A DNA stretch of 64,000 bases, taken from Mycobacterium genavense ATCC 51234 (GTDB taxonomy: Bacteria > Actinomycetota > Actinomycetes > Mycobacteriales > Mycobacteriaceae). Below the pieces are notes generated by a model. The model ran no database searches. It was not told the origin of the DNA and saw only the letters and a list, made by a program, of their open reading frames with translations. The stretch covers positions 434,001 through 498,000 of the forward strand of contig NZ_JAGZ01000001.1 of NCBI RefSeq assembly GCF_000526915.1, in the 5' to 3' direction. This document shows, piece by piece, positions 8,216 through 19,141 of this stretch; within the stretch, counting starts at the first letter, position 1, and the number at the start of each line of letters is the position of its first letter. A program made the position numbers and the translations under genes.

Positions 8216-10411
8216 CTACTCGGGTTCCAGCCACAGCGCCGACGTCGGCGGCAACACCAGCTGCGCCGAGGCCGGGCGGCCATGCCAGGGGTCCTCGGTG
8301 GCGTCGACGCCACCGAGATTGCCGATTCCGGAACCGTTGTAGTCCGTCGCGTCGGTGTTGAGCACCTCGCGCCAACGGCCGGCGCTGGGCAGGCCGAGCC
8401 GATAGCCGCTGTGCTCGGCACCCGCGAAGTTGAACACGCAGGCCATCACCGAGCCGTCGTTGCCGTACCGCAGGAAACTCAACACGTTGTTGCCGGAATC
8501 GTTGGCGTCGATCCAGGAATACCCCTCCGGCGTGGTGTCGCGGCTCCACAGGGCCGGACGGTCGCGGTAGATGGCGTTGATGTCGCGTACGAAACGCAGC
8601 ACGCCGTTGGAGAACCGCTGCTCGTCGAGCTGCCACCAGTCCAAGCCGTTCTGCTCGGACCACTCGGCGCGCTGGCCGAATTCTTGTCCCATAAACAACA
8701 ATTGCTTGCCGGGGTGGGCCCATTGATAGGCGAGCAGGCTGCGCAGCCCGGCGGCCTTGACGTGGTTGTTGCCCGGCATCCGGCCCCACAGCGTGCCCTT
8801 GCCGTGCACCACCTCGTCGTGGCTGAGCGGCAGCACGTAATTCTCGCTGAACGCATACAGCATCGAGAAGGTCATCTCGTGGTGGTGGTAACTGCGGTAG
8901 ATCGGGTCGCGGCTGATGTAGTCGAGCGTGTCGTGCATCCAGCCCATGTTCCACTTCATCGAAAAGCCAAGGCCGCCAAGGTTGGTCGGCCGTGTCACGC
9001 CGGGCCACGACGTCGACTCCTCGGCGATCGTGACGATGCCCGGCGCGGCCTTGTGCGCCGTCGCGTTCATCTCCTGCAGGAACTGCACCGCTTCGAGGTT
9101 TTCGCGCCCGCCGTAGATGTTGGGTGTCCAGCCGCCCTCGGGCCGCGAGTAGTCCAGGTAGAGCATGGACGCCACCGCGTCCACCCGGAGGCCGTCGATG
9201 TGGTATTCCTCCAGCCAGTACAGCGCATTGGCGACCAGGAAGTTGCGGACCTCCCGGCGGCCGAAGTCGAAAACGTAGGTGCCCCAGTCGAGCTGCTCAC
9301 CACGCTTGGGGTCGGAATGCTCGTACAGCGGGGTGCCGTCGAAGCGGCCCAGCGCCCAGGCGTCCTTGGGGAAGTGCGCCGGAACCCAGTCCACGATCAC
9401 GCCGATGCCCGCCTGGTGCAGCGCGTCGACCAGTGCCCGGAAATCGTCGGGTGTGCCGAATCGTGAGGTCGGGGCGTAGTACGAGGTGACCTGGTATCCC
9501 CAGGATCCGGCGAATGGGTGCTCGGCCACCGGCAGCAGCTCGACGTGGGTAAACCCTTGCTGGACAACGTAATCGGTAAGTTCGGTGGCGAGCTGGCGGT
9601 AGGACAGGCCGGGGCGCCACGAGCCCAGATGTACCTCGTAGGTGCTCATCGGCTCGAACACCGGATTGCTCTGCGCGCGCTGAGTCATCCAGTCTTCGTC
9701 GGCCCAGGTGTAGTTGCTGGTCGTCACCCGCGACGCGGTGTGCGGAGGCACCTCGGTGGCGAACGCGAACGGGTCCGCTCGCTCGGTGACGACGTCGTCG
9801 GCGCCGTGCACGCGGAACTTGTACAGGCCGTCCGTCGGGAACCCCGGCCAGAACAACTCCCATACCCCGGTGGAACCCAGCACCCGCATCGGGGCCTCCG
9901 TGCCTGTCCAGCCGTTGAATTCGCCAATCAAGTTGATGCCCTTGGCGTTCGGTGCCCATACCGCGAACGACACGCCGTCGACGACGCCGTCGGCCGTGGT
10001 GAAGGAGCGGGCGTGGGCCCCGAGTACTTCCCAGAGTCGTTCGTGGCGGCCCTCGGAGAACAGGTGCAGGTCGACCTCGCCCAGGGTGGGCAGGAAGCGG
10101 TAGGCGTCGGCCGTCATGTGCGCGCCGGAGCCGTAGTCCACCTTCAGCCGGTAGTCGATGAGTTGCGTGAACGGCAACGCGACGGCGAACAACCCGGACT
10201 CGAGGTGCTCCATCACGAACTCGTCATCCCCGACCAGCGCGACGACTTGCCGCGCATGTGGGCGGAAGGCCCGGATGACGGTGTGGTCGCCGTACTCGTG
10301 CGCCCCCAGGATGCCGTGCGGGTTGTGATGCGTGCCCGCCACCAGCCGGGCCAAGTCACCCGGGTCAGGCGCCAGGTGCGTCTGATCGGTTCGGCTCTCG
10401 GTTCGACTCAT
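8216..10411 (-). CDS. glgB: 1,4-alpha-glucan branching enzyme
   Basis: 731 residues. An N-terminal carbohydrate-binding module precedes a GH13 barrel. Conserved regions include [20 protein letters not shown] with the nucleophile Asp, IAEEST with the acid/base Glu, and [11 protein letters not shown]. It introduces alpha-1,6 branches into alpha-glucan made by GlgE and corresponds to Rv1326c. A GAAAGGGG ribosome site lies ahead of the ATG. It begins 24 bases after glgE on the same strand, an arrangement conserved with M. tuberculosis. The frame is intact. Confidence 0.95.
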   Translation of the reverse strand: MSRTESRTDQTHLAPDPGDLARLVAGTHHNPHGILGAHEYGDHTVIRAFRPHARQVVALVGDDEFVMEHLESGLFAVALPFTQLIDYRLKVDYGSGAHMTADAYRFLPTLGEVDLHLFSEGRHERLWEVLGAHARSFTTADGVVDGVSFAVWAPNAKGINLIGEFNGWTGTEAPMRVLGSTGVWELFWPGFPTDGLYKFRVHGADDVVTERADPFAFATEVPPHTASRVTTSNYTWADEDWMTQRAQSNPVFEPMSTYEVHLGSWRPGLSYRQLATELTDYVVQQGFTHVELLPVAEHPFAGSWGYQVTSYYAPTSRFGTPDDFRALVDALHQAGIGVIVDWVPAHFPKDAWALGRFDGTPLYEHSDPKRGEQLDWGTYVFDFGRREVRNFLVANALYWLEEYHIDGLRVDAVASMLYLDYSRPEGGWTPNIYGGRENLEAVQFLQEMNATAHKAAPGIVTIAEESTSWPGVTRPTNLGGLGFSMKWNMGWMHDTLDYISRDPIYRSYHHHEMTFSMLYAFSENYVLPLSHDEVVHGKGTLWGRMPGNNHVKAAGLRSLLAYQWAHPGKQLLFMGQEFGQRAEWSEQNGLDWWQLDEQRFSNGVLRFVRDINAIYRDRPALWSRDTTPEGYSWIDANDSGNNVLSFLRYGNDGSVMACVFNFAGAEHSGYRLGLPSAGRWREVLNTDATDYNGSGIGNLGGVDATEDPWHGRPASAQLVLPPTSALWLEPE

Positions 10412-10435
10412 GCTGGTATCCCCTTTCGGGCGCTC

Positions 10436-12535
10436 TTACCTCCTGCGCAGCAACGTGTTTCGAGACTCCTGCGGGATGATTGGCATATTGATGATGTGGG
10501 CGACCGCCTGTCCGGGGTCGATGCGAACGTAATTTGACTGCCCCCACTGGAATTCCTGACCGGTGATTTCGTCGCGCACGCAAAAACGCTCATAGGGCTC
10601 CATACCCAATGCCGCCATGTCTAACCACAGCGTGCCCTCCTCGGGTCCGAACGCGTTGAGCGTCACCACCACCAGCACGCAGTCCCCGGTGGCCGGGTCG
10701 AACTTGCTGTAGGCCATCAGTGCGTCGTTGTCCACGCTGTGGAAGTAAATCGTGCGGAGCTGCTGCAAAGCGGGATGGACCCGGCGAATCGCGTTGAGAC
10801 GAGCCAGGAATGGCTCCAGCGACCGACCTTCGGCGCGTGCCGCGGCGTAGTCGCGGGGGCGCAATTCGTACTTCTCCGAGTTCAGGTATTCCTCGCTGCC
10901 CTCGCGTACCGCGCGGTGCTCGAACAGCTCGTAGCCCGAATAGACGCCCCAGGCCGGACTCATCGTCGCCGCCAGCACCGCGCGGATGGCGAACATACCG
11001 GGACCGTTGTGCTGCAGGATCGCGTGCAGGATGTCGGGGGTGTTCACGAACAGGTTCGGCCGCCGAAAGTCGGCCAGCGCGGAGATCTCGTTGCCGAATT
11101 CGGTGAGCTCCCATTTGGCGGTCCGCCAGGTGAAGTAGCTGTAGGACTGGGTGAAGCCAAGTTTGGCCAGCCCGTATTGGCGGGCCGGCGGGGTGAACGC
11201 CTCGGACAAAAACAGCACGTCGGGATCGCTGTCTTTGACCTGACCGATCAGCCAGGCCCAGAAGTTCGGCGGCTTGGTGTGCGGGTTGTCGACCCGAAAG
11301 AACTTGATGCCGTGGTCAACCCAGCGCCGGACCACGCGCAGCACTTCGTCGTAGAGGCCGGCGGGATCGTTGTCGAAGTTGAGTGGGTAGATGTCCTGGT
11401 ATTTCTTCGGCGGGTTCTCCGCGTAAGCGATGGTCCCGTCCGGCAACTCGGTGAACCACTGCCGGTGGTCGCGGGCCCAGGGGTGATCCGGGGCGCACTG
11501 CAGGGCGAGGTCCAGGGCGACTTCCATGCCCAGATCTCGTGCCGCGGCGACGAATTTGTCGAAGTCCTCGATGGTGCCCAAGTCGGGGTGAATGGCGTCG
11601 TGGCCGCCCTCGTCGCTGCCGATCGCCCAGGGCGAACCCACGTCCCCGGGCGCCGCGGTGGGGGAGTTGTTGCGCCCCTTGCGATGAATTTTGCCGATCG
11701 GATGGATCGGCGGCAGGTAGACGACGTCGAATCCCATCTCGGCGATGCGCGGCAGGTCCGCGGCCGCCGTGGCGAAGGTGCCGTGCACCGGGTTTCCGTC
11801 GGCGTCCCAGCCGCCGGTCGACCGCGGGAACATCTCGTACCAGGAGCCGAAGCGGGCCAACGGCCGATCCACCCACACCCCGTACTGCTCGCCGCGGGTG
11901 ACGATCTCGCGCAGCGGGTAGGTGGCCAGGATCTCCTCGATCTCGGGCGCCAGCGCCAGCGCGCTGCGCGTCACCGGATCTCCCGGGACCCGCAGGGCAG
12001 CGGCCGCAGCCAGCAACGGATCACGACGGGCGCGGGGCACCCCGGTCGCGGCGCGCTCGAGCATTCCGGCGCCGACCAACAGATCGTTGGACAGTTCCTT
12101 CTCGCCCTGGCCGGCATCCAGCTTGGCCACCAGGCCGTGTCGCCAGGTGTGGATGGGGTCACCCCACCCGTCCACCCGAAAGGTCCACAGTCCGACCCGG
12201 TCGGGCGTGAACTGGCCGTGGAAAACGTAGGGCTCCAGACCCATCGTCATCGGCAGCCGCAGCGGCTTGACCCGTTCGGCCGGCTTGCCGTCGACCGGGG
12301 ACGACGCCAGCTGTTCCGGCGCCTGCACCGCGGTGACGCGGCGGGTCTCGGTGACTTGTGGGTAGCGCGGCCCGAGGTAGCGCACCACCAGGGTCGCCGC
12401 GACCGCGTCGTGGCCTTCTCGCCACACCGCGGCGCTGACTGGGACCGTCTCGCCGACCACCGCTTTGGCGGGGTAAGCACCGCAGGAAACGACGGGTGCG
12501 ACGTTATCGATCTCGACACGACCGGGCACCACCAC
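10436..12535 (-). CDS. glgE: Maltosyltransferase GlgE (frameshift in extreme N-terminus)
   Basis: Transfers maltose from maltose-1-phosphate to alpha-glucan; a GH13-family enzyme corresponding to Rv1327c. GH13 motifs are intact: [22 protein letters not shown] (nucleophile Asp), FLSEAFTPP (acid/base Glu). The M. tuberculosis protein begins with about 13 residues ending TETEWW before VPGRVEID. Here GTEWW is present but in another frame, beginning for example at the ATG at 12600; one G seems missing from the expected TGGTGGGTG at about 12533. Three consecutive GTG codons (12535, 12532, 12529) directly before the conserved VPGRVE could start translation and give about 699 residues, so the enzyme is probably still made. 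Divergent from glgP. Confidence 0.85.
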   Translation of the reverse strand: MVVPGRVEIDNVAPVVSCGAYPAKAVVGETVPVSAAVWREGHDAVAATLVVRYLGPRYPQVTETRRVTAVQAPEQLASSPVDGKPAERVKPLRLPMTMGLEPYVFHGQFTPDRVGLWTFRVDGWGDPIHTWRHGLVAKLDAGQGEKELSNDLLVGAGMLERAATGVPRARRDPLLAAAAALRVPGDPVTRSALALAPEIEEILATYPLREIVTRGEQYGVWVDRPLARFGSWYEMFPRSTGGWDADGNPVHGTFATAAADLPRIAEMGFDVVYLPPIHPIGKIHRKGRNNSPTAAPGDVGSPWAIGSDEGGHDAIHPDLGTIEDFDKFVAAARDLGMEVALDLALQCAPDHPWARDHRQWFTELPDGTIAYAENPPKKYQDIYPLNFDNDPAGLYDEVLRVVRRWVDHGIKFFRVDNPHTKPPNFWAWLIGQVKDSDPDVLFLSEAFTPPARQYGLAKLGFTQSYSYFTWRTAKWELTEFGNEISALADFRRPNLFVNTPDILHAILQHNGPGMFAIRAVLAATMSPAWGVYSGYELFEHRAVREGSEEYLNSEKYELRPRDYAAARAEGRSLEPFLARLNAIRRVHPALQQLRTIYFHSVDNDALMAYSKFDPATGDCVLVVVTLNAFGPEEGTLWLDMAALGMEPYERFCVRDEITGQEFQWGQSNYVRIDPGQAVAHIINMPIIPQESRNTLLRRR

Positions 12536-12761
12536 TCCGTTCCGTCCGATCGTTCGCCGGCAAACCGCGGATGTGCTGCGGCGCGGAATGCCCGTCGCAT
12601 CCGAAACTTCGTCTCGTGGGGAAAGTTCCTGTGCTGGGGAAGCGTCTTTGCGGCCCCAAGTACTACCCGTACCCACCCTAGTGTCCGGTCACACCCGCCT
12701 GCCGGCGAACGTCGAAGACTGATCCTGCGAGCCCGTCCATCGTTAGTTAAGGTTGTCTTGC

Positions 12762-15389
12762 GTGAAAGCTCTACGTCGCTTTACCGTCCGCGCCCACCTG
12801 CCCGAGCGGCTCGCCGCACTCGAACAACTGTCCATCAATCTGCGATGGTCCTGGGACAAGGCGACGCAAGACTTGTTCGCCAGCATCGATCCGACGTTGT
12901 GGGCGAATTGCGGCAGCGATCCCGTCGCGCTGCTGGGCGCGGTCAACCCGGCGCGTCTCGACGAGTTGGCGCTCGACGAGGGCTTTTTGCGCCGGCTCGA
13001 CGAGCTGTCCGCCGACTTGAACGACTACCTGACCCGTCCGCGGTGGTACCAGCAGCAGCAGGAAGCCGGTGTGGAAAATGGCCGAGCGATGCCCACCGGG
13101 ATCGCCTACTTCTCGATGGAGTTCGGCATCGCCGAGGTGCTGCCCAACTACTCGGGTGGACTGGGCATCCTGGCCGGCGATCACCTCAAGTCCGCGTCGG
13201 ACCTGGGTGTGCCGCTGATCGCGGTCGGCCTGTACTACCGCTCGGGATACTTCCGCCAGTCGGTGACCGCCGAGGGCTGGCAGAACGAGACCTATCCGTC
13301 GCTGGATCCGCAGGGTCTGCCGCTGCGGCTGCTCACAAATGCCGCCGGGGATCCCGCGCTGGTGGAATTGGCGCTGCCGGATTCGGCGCGGCTGTCCGCG
13401 CGGATCTGGGTGGCGCAGGTGGGCCGGGTTCCGCTGCTGCTGCTGGATTCCGACGTTCCGGAGAACGAGCACGATCTGCGCAGTGTCACCGACCGGCTCT
13501 ACGGCGGCGACCAGGAGCACCGGATGCGCCAGGAGATCCTGGCCGGCATCGGCGGGGTGCGCGCGATTCGTGCGTTCACCGCCATCGAGGGCCTGGCCGC
13601 CCCCGAGGTGTTCCACATGAACGAGGGCCACGCCGGGTTCCTCGGCGTGGAGCGCATCCGGGAACTGATCGCCGATCAGGGGCTGGACTTCGATACGGCG
13701 CTGACGGTGGTGCGAGCGGCCACCGTGTTCACCACCCACACGCCGGTGCCCGCCGGGATCGACCGCTTCCCGGTCGAGATGGTGCGGCGGTACTTCGACG
13801 ACCACTCCGACGTGGCTCCCGACGACCGACCGCCCGCGTTGCTCCCCGGCGTGCCCATCGATCGGGTGATCGCGCTCGGCGCGGAAAACGACGAGACCAA
13901 ATTCAACATGGCGCACATGGGTCTGCGCCTGGCGCAACGCGCCAACGGTGTGTCGCTGCTGCACGGGCGGGTGAGCCGGGCCATGTTCAACGAGTTGTGG
14001 CCGGGATTCGACCGCCGCGAGGTTCCGATCGGGTCGATCACCAACGGGGTGCACGCCCGCACCTGGGCCGCCCCGCAGTGGCTGCAGCTGGGCCGAGAGC
14101 TGGCCGGGCCGGACGACGCGGCGTTCAGCGATCCGGGCGTGTGGCTGCGACTGCGGGAGGTTGACGCCGGGCATCTGTGGTGGATCCGCTCCCAGCTGCG
14201 CGCGCTGCTGGTCGATGACGTCCGACGCCGGCTGCGCCGCTCATGGCAGGAGCGCGGCGCCTCGGATGCTGAATTAAGTTGGATTTCAACGGCTTTCGAT
14301 CCAGATGTGCTGACCGTCGGCTTCGCCCGTCGGGTGCCGACATACAAGCGGCTGACGCTGATGCTCAGCGATCCCGACCGGTTGGAACGGCTGCTGCTGA
14401 ACGAGGAACGGCCGATCCAACTGATCGTCGCCGGGAAGTCGCACCCGGCCGACGACGGCGGCAAGACCCTGATCCAGCAAGTCGTGCGGTTCTCCGACCG
14501 GCCCGAGGTGCGCCACCGCATCGCGTTCTTGCCCGACTACGACATGTCCATGGCCCGGCTGCTGTATTGGGGCTGCGATGTTTGGCTCAACAACCCGCTG
14601 CGGCCGCTGGAGGCCTGCGGCACGTCGGGAATGAAGAGCGCGCTCAACGGCGGGTTGAACCTGTCCATCCGCGACGGCTGGTGGGACGAGTGGTACGACG
14701 GCGAAAACGGTTGGGAGATACCGTCGGCCGACGGGGTGCACGACGAGGAGCGCCGCGACGAGCTGGAGTCCAGTGCCCTTTACGGCTTGCTGGAACAAGC
14801 GGTGGCGCCGAAGTTCTACGAGCGCAACGAACACGGGGTGCCGCCGCGCTGGATCGAGATGGTCCGGCACACCCTGCAAACCCTCGGCCCCAAGGTGCTG
14901 GCCTCCCGGATGGTGCGCGACTACGTCGAGCAGTACTACGCGCCGGCCGCCGAGTCGCTGCGCAACACCATCGCCGACGCCGGTGCGGGCCCGTTCGGCG
15001 CCGCGCGTGAACTGGCCGAGTACCGGCGGCGCGCCGTGGCGGCGTGGCCGAAGGTCGCGATCACCGACGTCGATTCCACCGGCCTGCCCGACACCCCGGT
15101 GCTCGGCTCGAAGCTCACCCTGACCGCGACCGTGCAGCTGGCCGGTCTGGCGCCCGACGAGGTCACCGTGGAGGCGGTGGTGGGCCGCGTCGATTCCGGC
15201 GATGCGCTGCTGGACCCCGTCACCGTCGAAATGTCTTACACCGGAACGGCCGAGGGCGGCAACCAGGTGTTCTCGACGACGACCTCGCTGCCGGTGGCGG
15301 GAGCGGTCGGCTACACGGTCCGGGTGCTGCCGCGGCACCCGATGCTCGCGGCCGCCAACGAGCTCGGCCTGGTCGCCCTCGCCGGGTAA
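12762..15389 (+). CDS. glgP: Alpha-glucan (glycogen) phosphorylase
   Basis: 875 residues from the GTG that begins MKALRRFTVRAHLPERL, the same start as Rv1328. It releases glucose-1-phosphate from alpha-glucan. The pyridoxal-phosphate lysine lies in EACGTSGMKSALNGG near residue 625. The ITNGVHARTW and TVGFARRVPTYKR motifs are typical of the glgP/alpha-glucan phosphorylase family. With glgE and glgB it covers polymer elongation, branching and breakdown. The frame is intact. It is convergent with dinG, seven bases apart. Confidence 0.93.
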   Translation: MKALRRFTVRAHLPERLAALEQLSINLRWSWDKATQDLFASIDPTLWANCGSDPVALLGAVNPARLDELALDEGFLRRLDELSADLNDYLTRPRWYQQQQEAGVENGRAMPTGIAYFSMEFGIAEVLPNYSGGLGILAGDHLKSASDLGVPLIAVGLYYRSGYFRQSVTAEGWQNETYPSLDPQGLPLRLLTNAAGDPALVELALPDSARLSARIWVAQVGRVPLLLLDSDVPENEHDLRSVTDRLYGGDQEHRMRQEILAGIGGVRAIRAFTAIEGLAAPEVFHMNEGHAGFLGVERIRELIADQGLDFDTALTVVRAATVFTTHTPVPAGIDRFPVEMVRRYFDDHSDVAPDDRPPALLPGVPIDRVIALGAENDETKFNMAHMGLRLAQRANGVSLLHGRVSRAMFNELWPGFDRREVPIGSITNGVHARTWAAPQWLQLGRELAGPDDAAFSDPGVWLRLREVDAGHLWWIRSQLRALLVDDVRRRLRRSWQERGASDAELSWISTAFDPDVLTVGFARRVPTYKRLTLMLSDPDRLERLLLNEERPIQLIVAGKSHPADDGGKTLIQQVVRFSDRPEVRHRIAFLPDYDMSMARLLYWGCDVWLNNPLRPLEACGTSGMKSALNGGLNLSIRDGWWDEWYDGENGWEIPSADGVHDEERRDELESSALYGLLEQAVAPKFYERNEHGVPPRWIEMVRHTLQTLGPKVLASRMVRDYVEQYYAPAAESLRNTIADAGAGPFGAARELAEYRRRAVAAWPKVAITDVDSTGLPDTPVLGSKLTLTATVQLAGLAPDEVTVEAVVGRVDSGDALLDPVTVEMSYTGTAEGGNQVFSTTTSLPVAGAVGYTVRVLPRHPMLAAANELGLVALAG

Positions 15390-15396
15390 CGCGGCG

Positions 15397-17390
15397 TCAG
15401 GTCGGCGGGTCGTCGGCGCGCAGCCGCCGCAGGGCGGCGCGGACCTGCTCGGCGTTCGTGGTCTGCCAAAACGGCGGCAGTGACGCGCGCAGGTAGTCGC
15501 CGTAGCCGGCGGTGACCATCCGCGAGTCGAGCACCGCGACCACCCCGCGGTCGGTGACGCGACGCAGCAGCCGTCCGGAACCCTGCGCCAGCAGCAGCGC
15601 CGCGTGGCTGGCGGCGACGGCCATGAAACCGTTGCCGCCGCGGGCGGCCACCGCGCGCTGCCGGGCACCCAGCAGCGGGTCGTCCGGCCGTGGAAACGGA
15701 ATGCGGTCGATCAGCACCAGCTACAGCGACGGCCCGGGCACGTCGACGCCCTGACACAGCGACAGCGTGCCGAACAGCGAGGTTTCCGCGTCGGCGCTGA
15801 ACTGCTCGACCAACGCCGAGGTGCTGTCGTCGCCCTGACACAGCACCGGCGTGGACAGCCGATCGCGCATGGCATCGGCGGCGGCCCGGGCCGCGCGCAT
15901 CGACGAGAACAGGCCCAGGGTTGCGTCCGCCGGCGGCGGTGATCAGTTCGGAGATCTCGCTCAGCTGCTCGGCCGAGCCCGTGCCGTCGTGTCCCGGTGG
16001 CGGCAGATGCTTTGCCACATACAGGATTCCGGCCTTGGCATGGTGAAACGGCGATCCGACGTCGAGCCCGCGCCAGTTCGGCCGATCCGGGGCGTCGTCT
16101 CCTCCGGTCAGACCCCACGACGAGGCCATCGCGTCGAAGGATCCGCCGACGGTCAGCGTGGCCGAGGTCAGCACGGTCGTCGACCGGGAGAACACGTGGG
16201 TGCGCAGCAGGCCGGCCACCGACAGCGGCGCCACCCGCAACACCGGACGCGGCGAGCCCCGGTTGTCCTCGTGCTCCAGCCACACCACGTCGCTGCGATC
16301 GGGGATCGCGGGCCCGAACGACGTCAGGATCCGCGAGGCCGTGTCGGAGATCTCGCTCAGTGCCGCAACGGCTTCCGCGCGTGCCGCGGCCGCCTTGGCG
16401 TCGCTGGTGGTGTCGATGTCGGCGCGCGCGGCGCCGGCCACGTCGCGTAGTGCCCGCAGGTATGTCGCCAGCTCGTCGTCGAGGTGATCGATGCGGCCCG
16501 GGGTGGCGTCGTGGATCGCCGCGGCGAAGGCGGCGGCCGTCGCCTCCAGACGTCCGACCAGTTCCGGGTTCACCAGTCGGGTGATCCGCCGCGCGGCGAC
16601 CCCCAGGGCCGCCGACGTCAACTCCGCGGTGGCCACCGACGTCACCCGGTCGACCAACTCGTGCGCCTCGTCGACGACCAACAGCGAATGTTCGGGCAAA
16701 ACGGTCGATTTCGAGACCGCGTCGATGGCCAGCAGCGCGTGATTGGTGACGACGACATCGGCCACACCGGCCCGGGCGCGGGCGCGTTCGGAAAAGCACT
16801 CCGAGCCGAACGGGCAGCGGGCCACCCCGAGGCATTCCCGCGCCGAGACGCTGACCTGTGACCAGGATCGTTCCGGCACACCGGGTTTGAGGTCGTCGCG
16901 GTCACCTGAATCCGTGGTCGAGGCCCAGGCGGTGAGCCGTTGCACATCACGGCCCAGCTCGCTGGCCGCCATCGGGTTGAACAGCTCCTCCTGTGGCCGT
17001 CCCTCCTCGCGGTCCGGCTCCGCGGTCGATCCGTTGTGAATCTTGTTCAGGCACAGATAGTTTCGCCGACCCTTCAGCAGCGCGAACCGCGGCGGATGGG
17101 GCAGCGCGTCGGCCAGGGACTCGGCCAGCCGGGGCAGGTCACGCTCGACGAGCTGGCGCTGCAGGGTGATCGTCGCCGTGGACACCACGACCGGTTCTTC
17201 GTCGGCGATCGCGTGCACGATCGCGGGAACCAGGTACGCCAGCGACTTGCCGGTCCCGGTAGCCGCCTGCACCGCCAGGTGCTCACCGGTTCCGAATGCG
17301 CGCGACCGCGGTGGCCATCTCCACCTGGCCGCTGCGTTCGCTGCCGCCGAGCGCGACCACGGCGATGGCCAGCAGCTCGGGCACGGACAC
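15397..17390 (-). pseudogene. dinG: DinG-family ATP-dependent helicase, three lesions
   Basis: Corresponds to Rv1329c, an XPD/DinG-like superfamily 2 helicase. Walker A (QAATGTGKS), the four-cysteine Fe-S region and the DEAH box (VVDEAHE) are recognisable. Lesion 1: from the GTG start at 17390 a 2-bp loss in a GC run at about 17298-17304 turns expected VARAFGTGEHL into VARIRNR-stop after 35 codons. Lesion 2: one extra base at about 15921 breaks expected AGGRTLGLFSS. Lesion 3: a TAG at 15721-15723 replaces the serine codon in PSLSLVLIDR. Three independent lesions make this the most clearly dead gene of the housekeeping block. It lies 39 bases downstream of pncB on the same strand. Confidence 0.9.
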
Positions 17391-17429
17391 CTCTGGCGTG
17401 ATAACTCCCTTGATTGCGACCGGATTCGG

Positions 17430-18755
17430 CTAGTTCGACGGTAGCGCCGCGACCGGGATGCGCACCATCGGAATCGCCGGTTCGCCGTGCGCCAGTTTCA
17501 GGCCCTCCCACGGCAGGCTGTGCAGGCCGGATGCCACCAGGTCCCGGGCGGCGGCCAGGGCTGCGCGGTCGGTGCTCGCCACCACCTCGCCGCCGCGGAC
17601 CAGCGGGACGGTCAGCACCCGGAACGGCTCGGTGGTCGCGGGGGGCCGGCCCGCCGGGTACACGACCTCCTCGGTGATTGTGCCGGTCGGGCGGGACAGC
17701 CGCAGCGCTTCCTTGCGCCCGCCCTGGGATTCCTTGTGGCTACTGCGTTTCTGCACCGGCATCCCGTCGACCTCGACCAGCTTGTAGACCATGCCTGCGG
17801 TCGGCGCGCCCGAACCGGTCACCAGCGAGGTGCCGACGCCGTAACTGTCCACCGGCTCGGCGCGTAGCGCGGCGATGGAGAACTCGTCGAGATCGCCGGA
17901 CACCACGATGCGGGTGCGGGTGGCGCCCAGCCGGTCGAGCTGCTCGCGCACCTGCCGGGCCAGCACGCCGAGTTCGCCGGAGTCCAGCCGCACCGCCCCC
18001 AGCGTCGGCCCCGCGGCGGCCACGGCGTTGGTCACGCCGGTCGTCACGTCGTAGGTGTCCACCAGCAGCGTGGTGTTCACGCCCAGCGCGTCGACCTGGG
18101 CACGAAAGGCCGCGAGCTCGTCGGGCCCCTCCTCGTCGGTGTGCAGCATCGTGAATGCGTGCGCGGCGGTGCCTTCCGTCGGTATGCCGTACCGGCGCTC
18201 GGCCTCGAGGTTCGACGACGCGGCGAACCCGGCGAGGTAGGCCGCCCGCGCGGCGGCCACCGCGGCGCGTTCGTGGGTGCGCCGCGAACCCATCTCGATC
18301 AGCGGGCGGCCGGCGGCCGCGGTGACCATGCGGGCCGCCGCGGAGGCGATCGCCGTGTCGTGGTTGAAGATCGACAGCGCCAGCGTCTCGAGCACCACGC
18401 ATTCGGCGAAGCTGCCGCGCACCGACAGCACCGGAGAGCCCGGGAAGTATAGCTCGCCTTCGGCGTAGCCGTCGATATCGCCGGTGAAGCGGAAATCGCG
18501 GAGATAGCGCAAGGTATCGGCGTCGAGGAATCGCGCCAGTAGCCGGCATGCGTCGTCGTCGAACCTGAACCGTGGCAAGAGCTCCAGCAAACGACCGGTT
18601 CCCGCGACCACGCCGTAGCGCCTGCCCTCGGGCAGGCGGCGGGCGAACAGTTCGAACGTGGTCCGGCGCTCGGCCGTGCCGTCCCGCAAGGCCGCTGCCA
18701 GCATGGTCAACTCGTACTTGTCGGTCAACAGCCCAGCTAAGGCCGGCTCATTCAT
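17430..18755 (-). CDS. pncB: Nicotinate phosphoribosyltransferase
   Basis: 441 residues from the ATG at 18755 (MNEPALAGLLTDKYELTML). It makes nicotinate mononucleotide from nicotinate and PRPP in NAD salvage and corresponds to PncB1 (Rv1330c). Visible signatures are LTDKYELTM at the N-terminus, the SRRTHERAAV region and the VSGDLDEFSI phosphate-binding segment. The frame is open about 56 codons upstream, but that stretch overlaps the clpS promoter and lacks family similarity. Intact; divergent from clpS with 55 bases between starts. Confidence 0.93.
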   Translation of the reverse strand: MNEPALAGLLTDKYELTMLAAALRDGTAERRTTFELFARRLPEGRRYGVVAGTGRLLELLPRFRFDDDACRLLARFLDADTLRYLRDFRFTGDIDGYAEGELYFPGSPVLSVRGSFAECVVLETLALSIFNHDTAIASAAARMVTAAAGRPLIEMGSRRTHERAAVAAARAAYLAGFAASSNLEAERRYGIPTEGTAAHAFTMLHTDEEGPDELAAFRAQVDALGVNTTLLVDTYDVTTGVTNAVAAAGPTLGAVRLDSGELGVLARQVREQLDRLGATRTRIVVSGDLDEFSIAALRAEPVDSYGVGTSLVTGSGAPTAGMVYKLVEVDGMPVQKRSSHKESQGGRKEALRLSRPTGTITEEVVYPAGRPPATTEPFRVLTVPLVRGGEVVASTDRAALAAARDLVASGLHSLPWEGLKLAHGEPAIPMVRIPVAALPSN

Positions 18756-18810
18756 GTCGCAACGGTAACGGCTGGCTGCGGACGGCGGCTCGCTCGGTAT
18801 CCTGGAGGCC

Positions 18811-19116
18811 ATGGTTGCTGTGTCAGCGCCCACCAAGCCCGGCACCACCGGGCAACGCGAGTCCGCTCCAGTCGAGGTCACCGCCAGTCCGTGGGTCACC
18901 ATCGTGTGGGACGACCCCGTCAATTTGATGACCTACGTGACGTATGTGTTCCAGAAGTTGTTCGGCTACAGCGAGCCGCACGCCATCAAACTGATGCTGC
19001 AGGTGCACAACGAAGGCAAGGCCGTGGTGTCGGCGGGTAGCCGTGAGGCAATGGAAGTCGACGTGTCCAAGCTGCACGCCGCCGGTCTGTGGGCGACGCT
19101 GCAGCAGGACCGCTGA
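18811..19116 (+). CDS. clpS: ClpS adaptor protein
   Basis: 101 residues. After a short flexible N-terminus the ClpS core starts at about residue 26 with [20 protein letters not shown], the DDxxN motif region that binds N-degron side chains. [14 protein letters not shown] is the ClpC1/ClpA contact helix region. ClpS delivers substrates with destabilising N-terminal residues to the Clp protease. Corresponds to Rv1331. First gene of a long plus-strand run reaching rph. Confidence 0.95.
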   Translation: MVAVSAPTKPGTTGQRESAPVEVTASPWVTIVWDDPVNLMTYVTYVFQKLFGYSEPHAIKLMLQVHNEGKAVVSAGSREAMEVDVSKLHAAGLWATLQQDR

Positions 19117-19141
19117 GATTCGAGGGCATCCGGGATTTCTT

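Noticed and set aside
10436..12676. GlgE extended to a start at 12676
   Set aside because: The additional residues have no similarity to GlgE, and the family N-terminus (GTEWW) lies in a different frame just upstream of VPGRVEID.
12676..12761. An iron-box-like sequence (GTTAGTTAAGGTTG) before glgP
   Set aside because: It matches only one half of the IdeR consensus and lies ahead of a glucan gene with no iron link.
10739..14164. A 1141-residue open frame on the plus strand, antisense to glgE and running into glgP
   Set aside because: High GC makes long open frames on the non-coding strand. It has no ribosome site, its composition is Arg/Gly/Ala-rich with no domain, and it overlaps two well-recognised genes.
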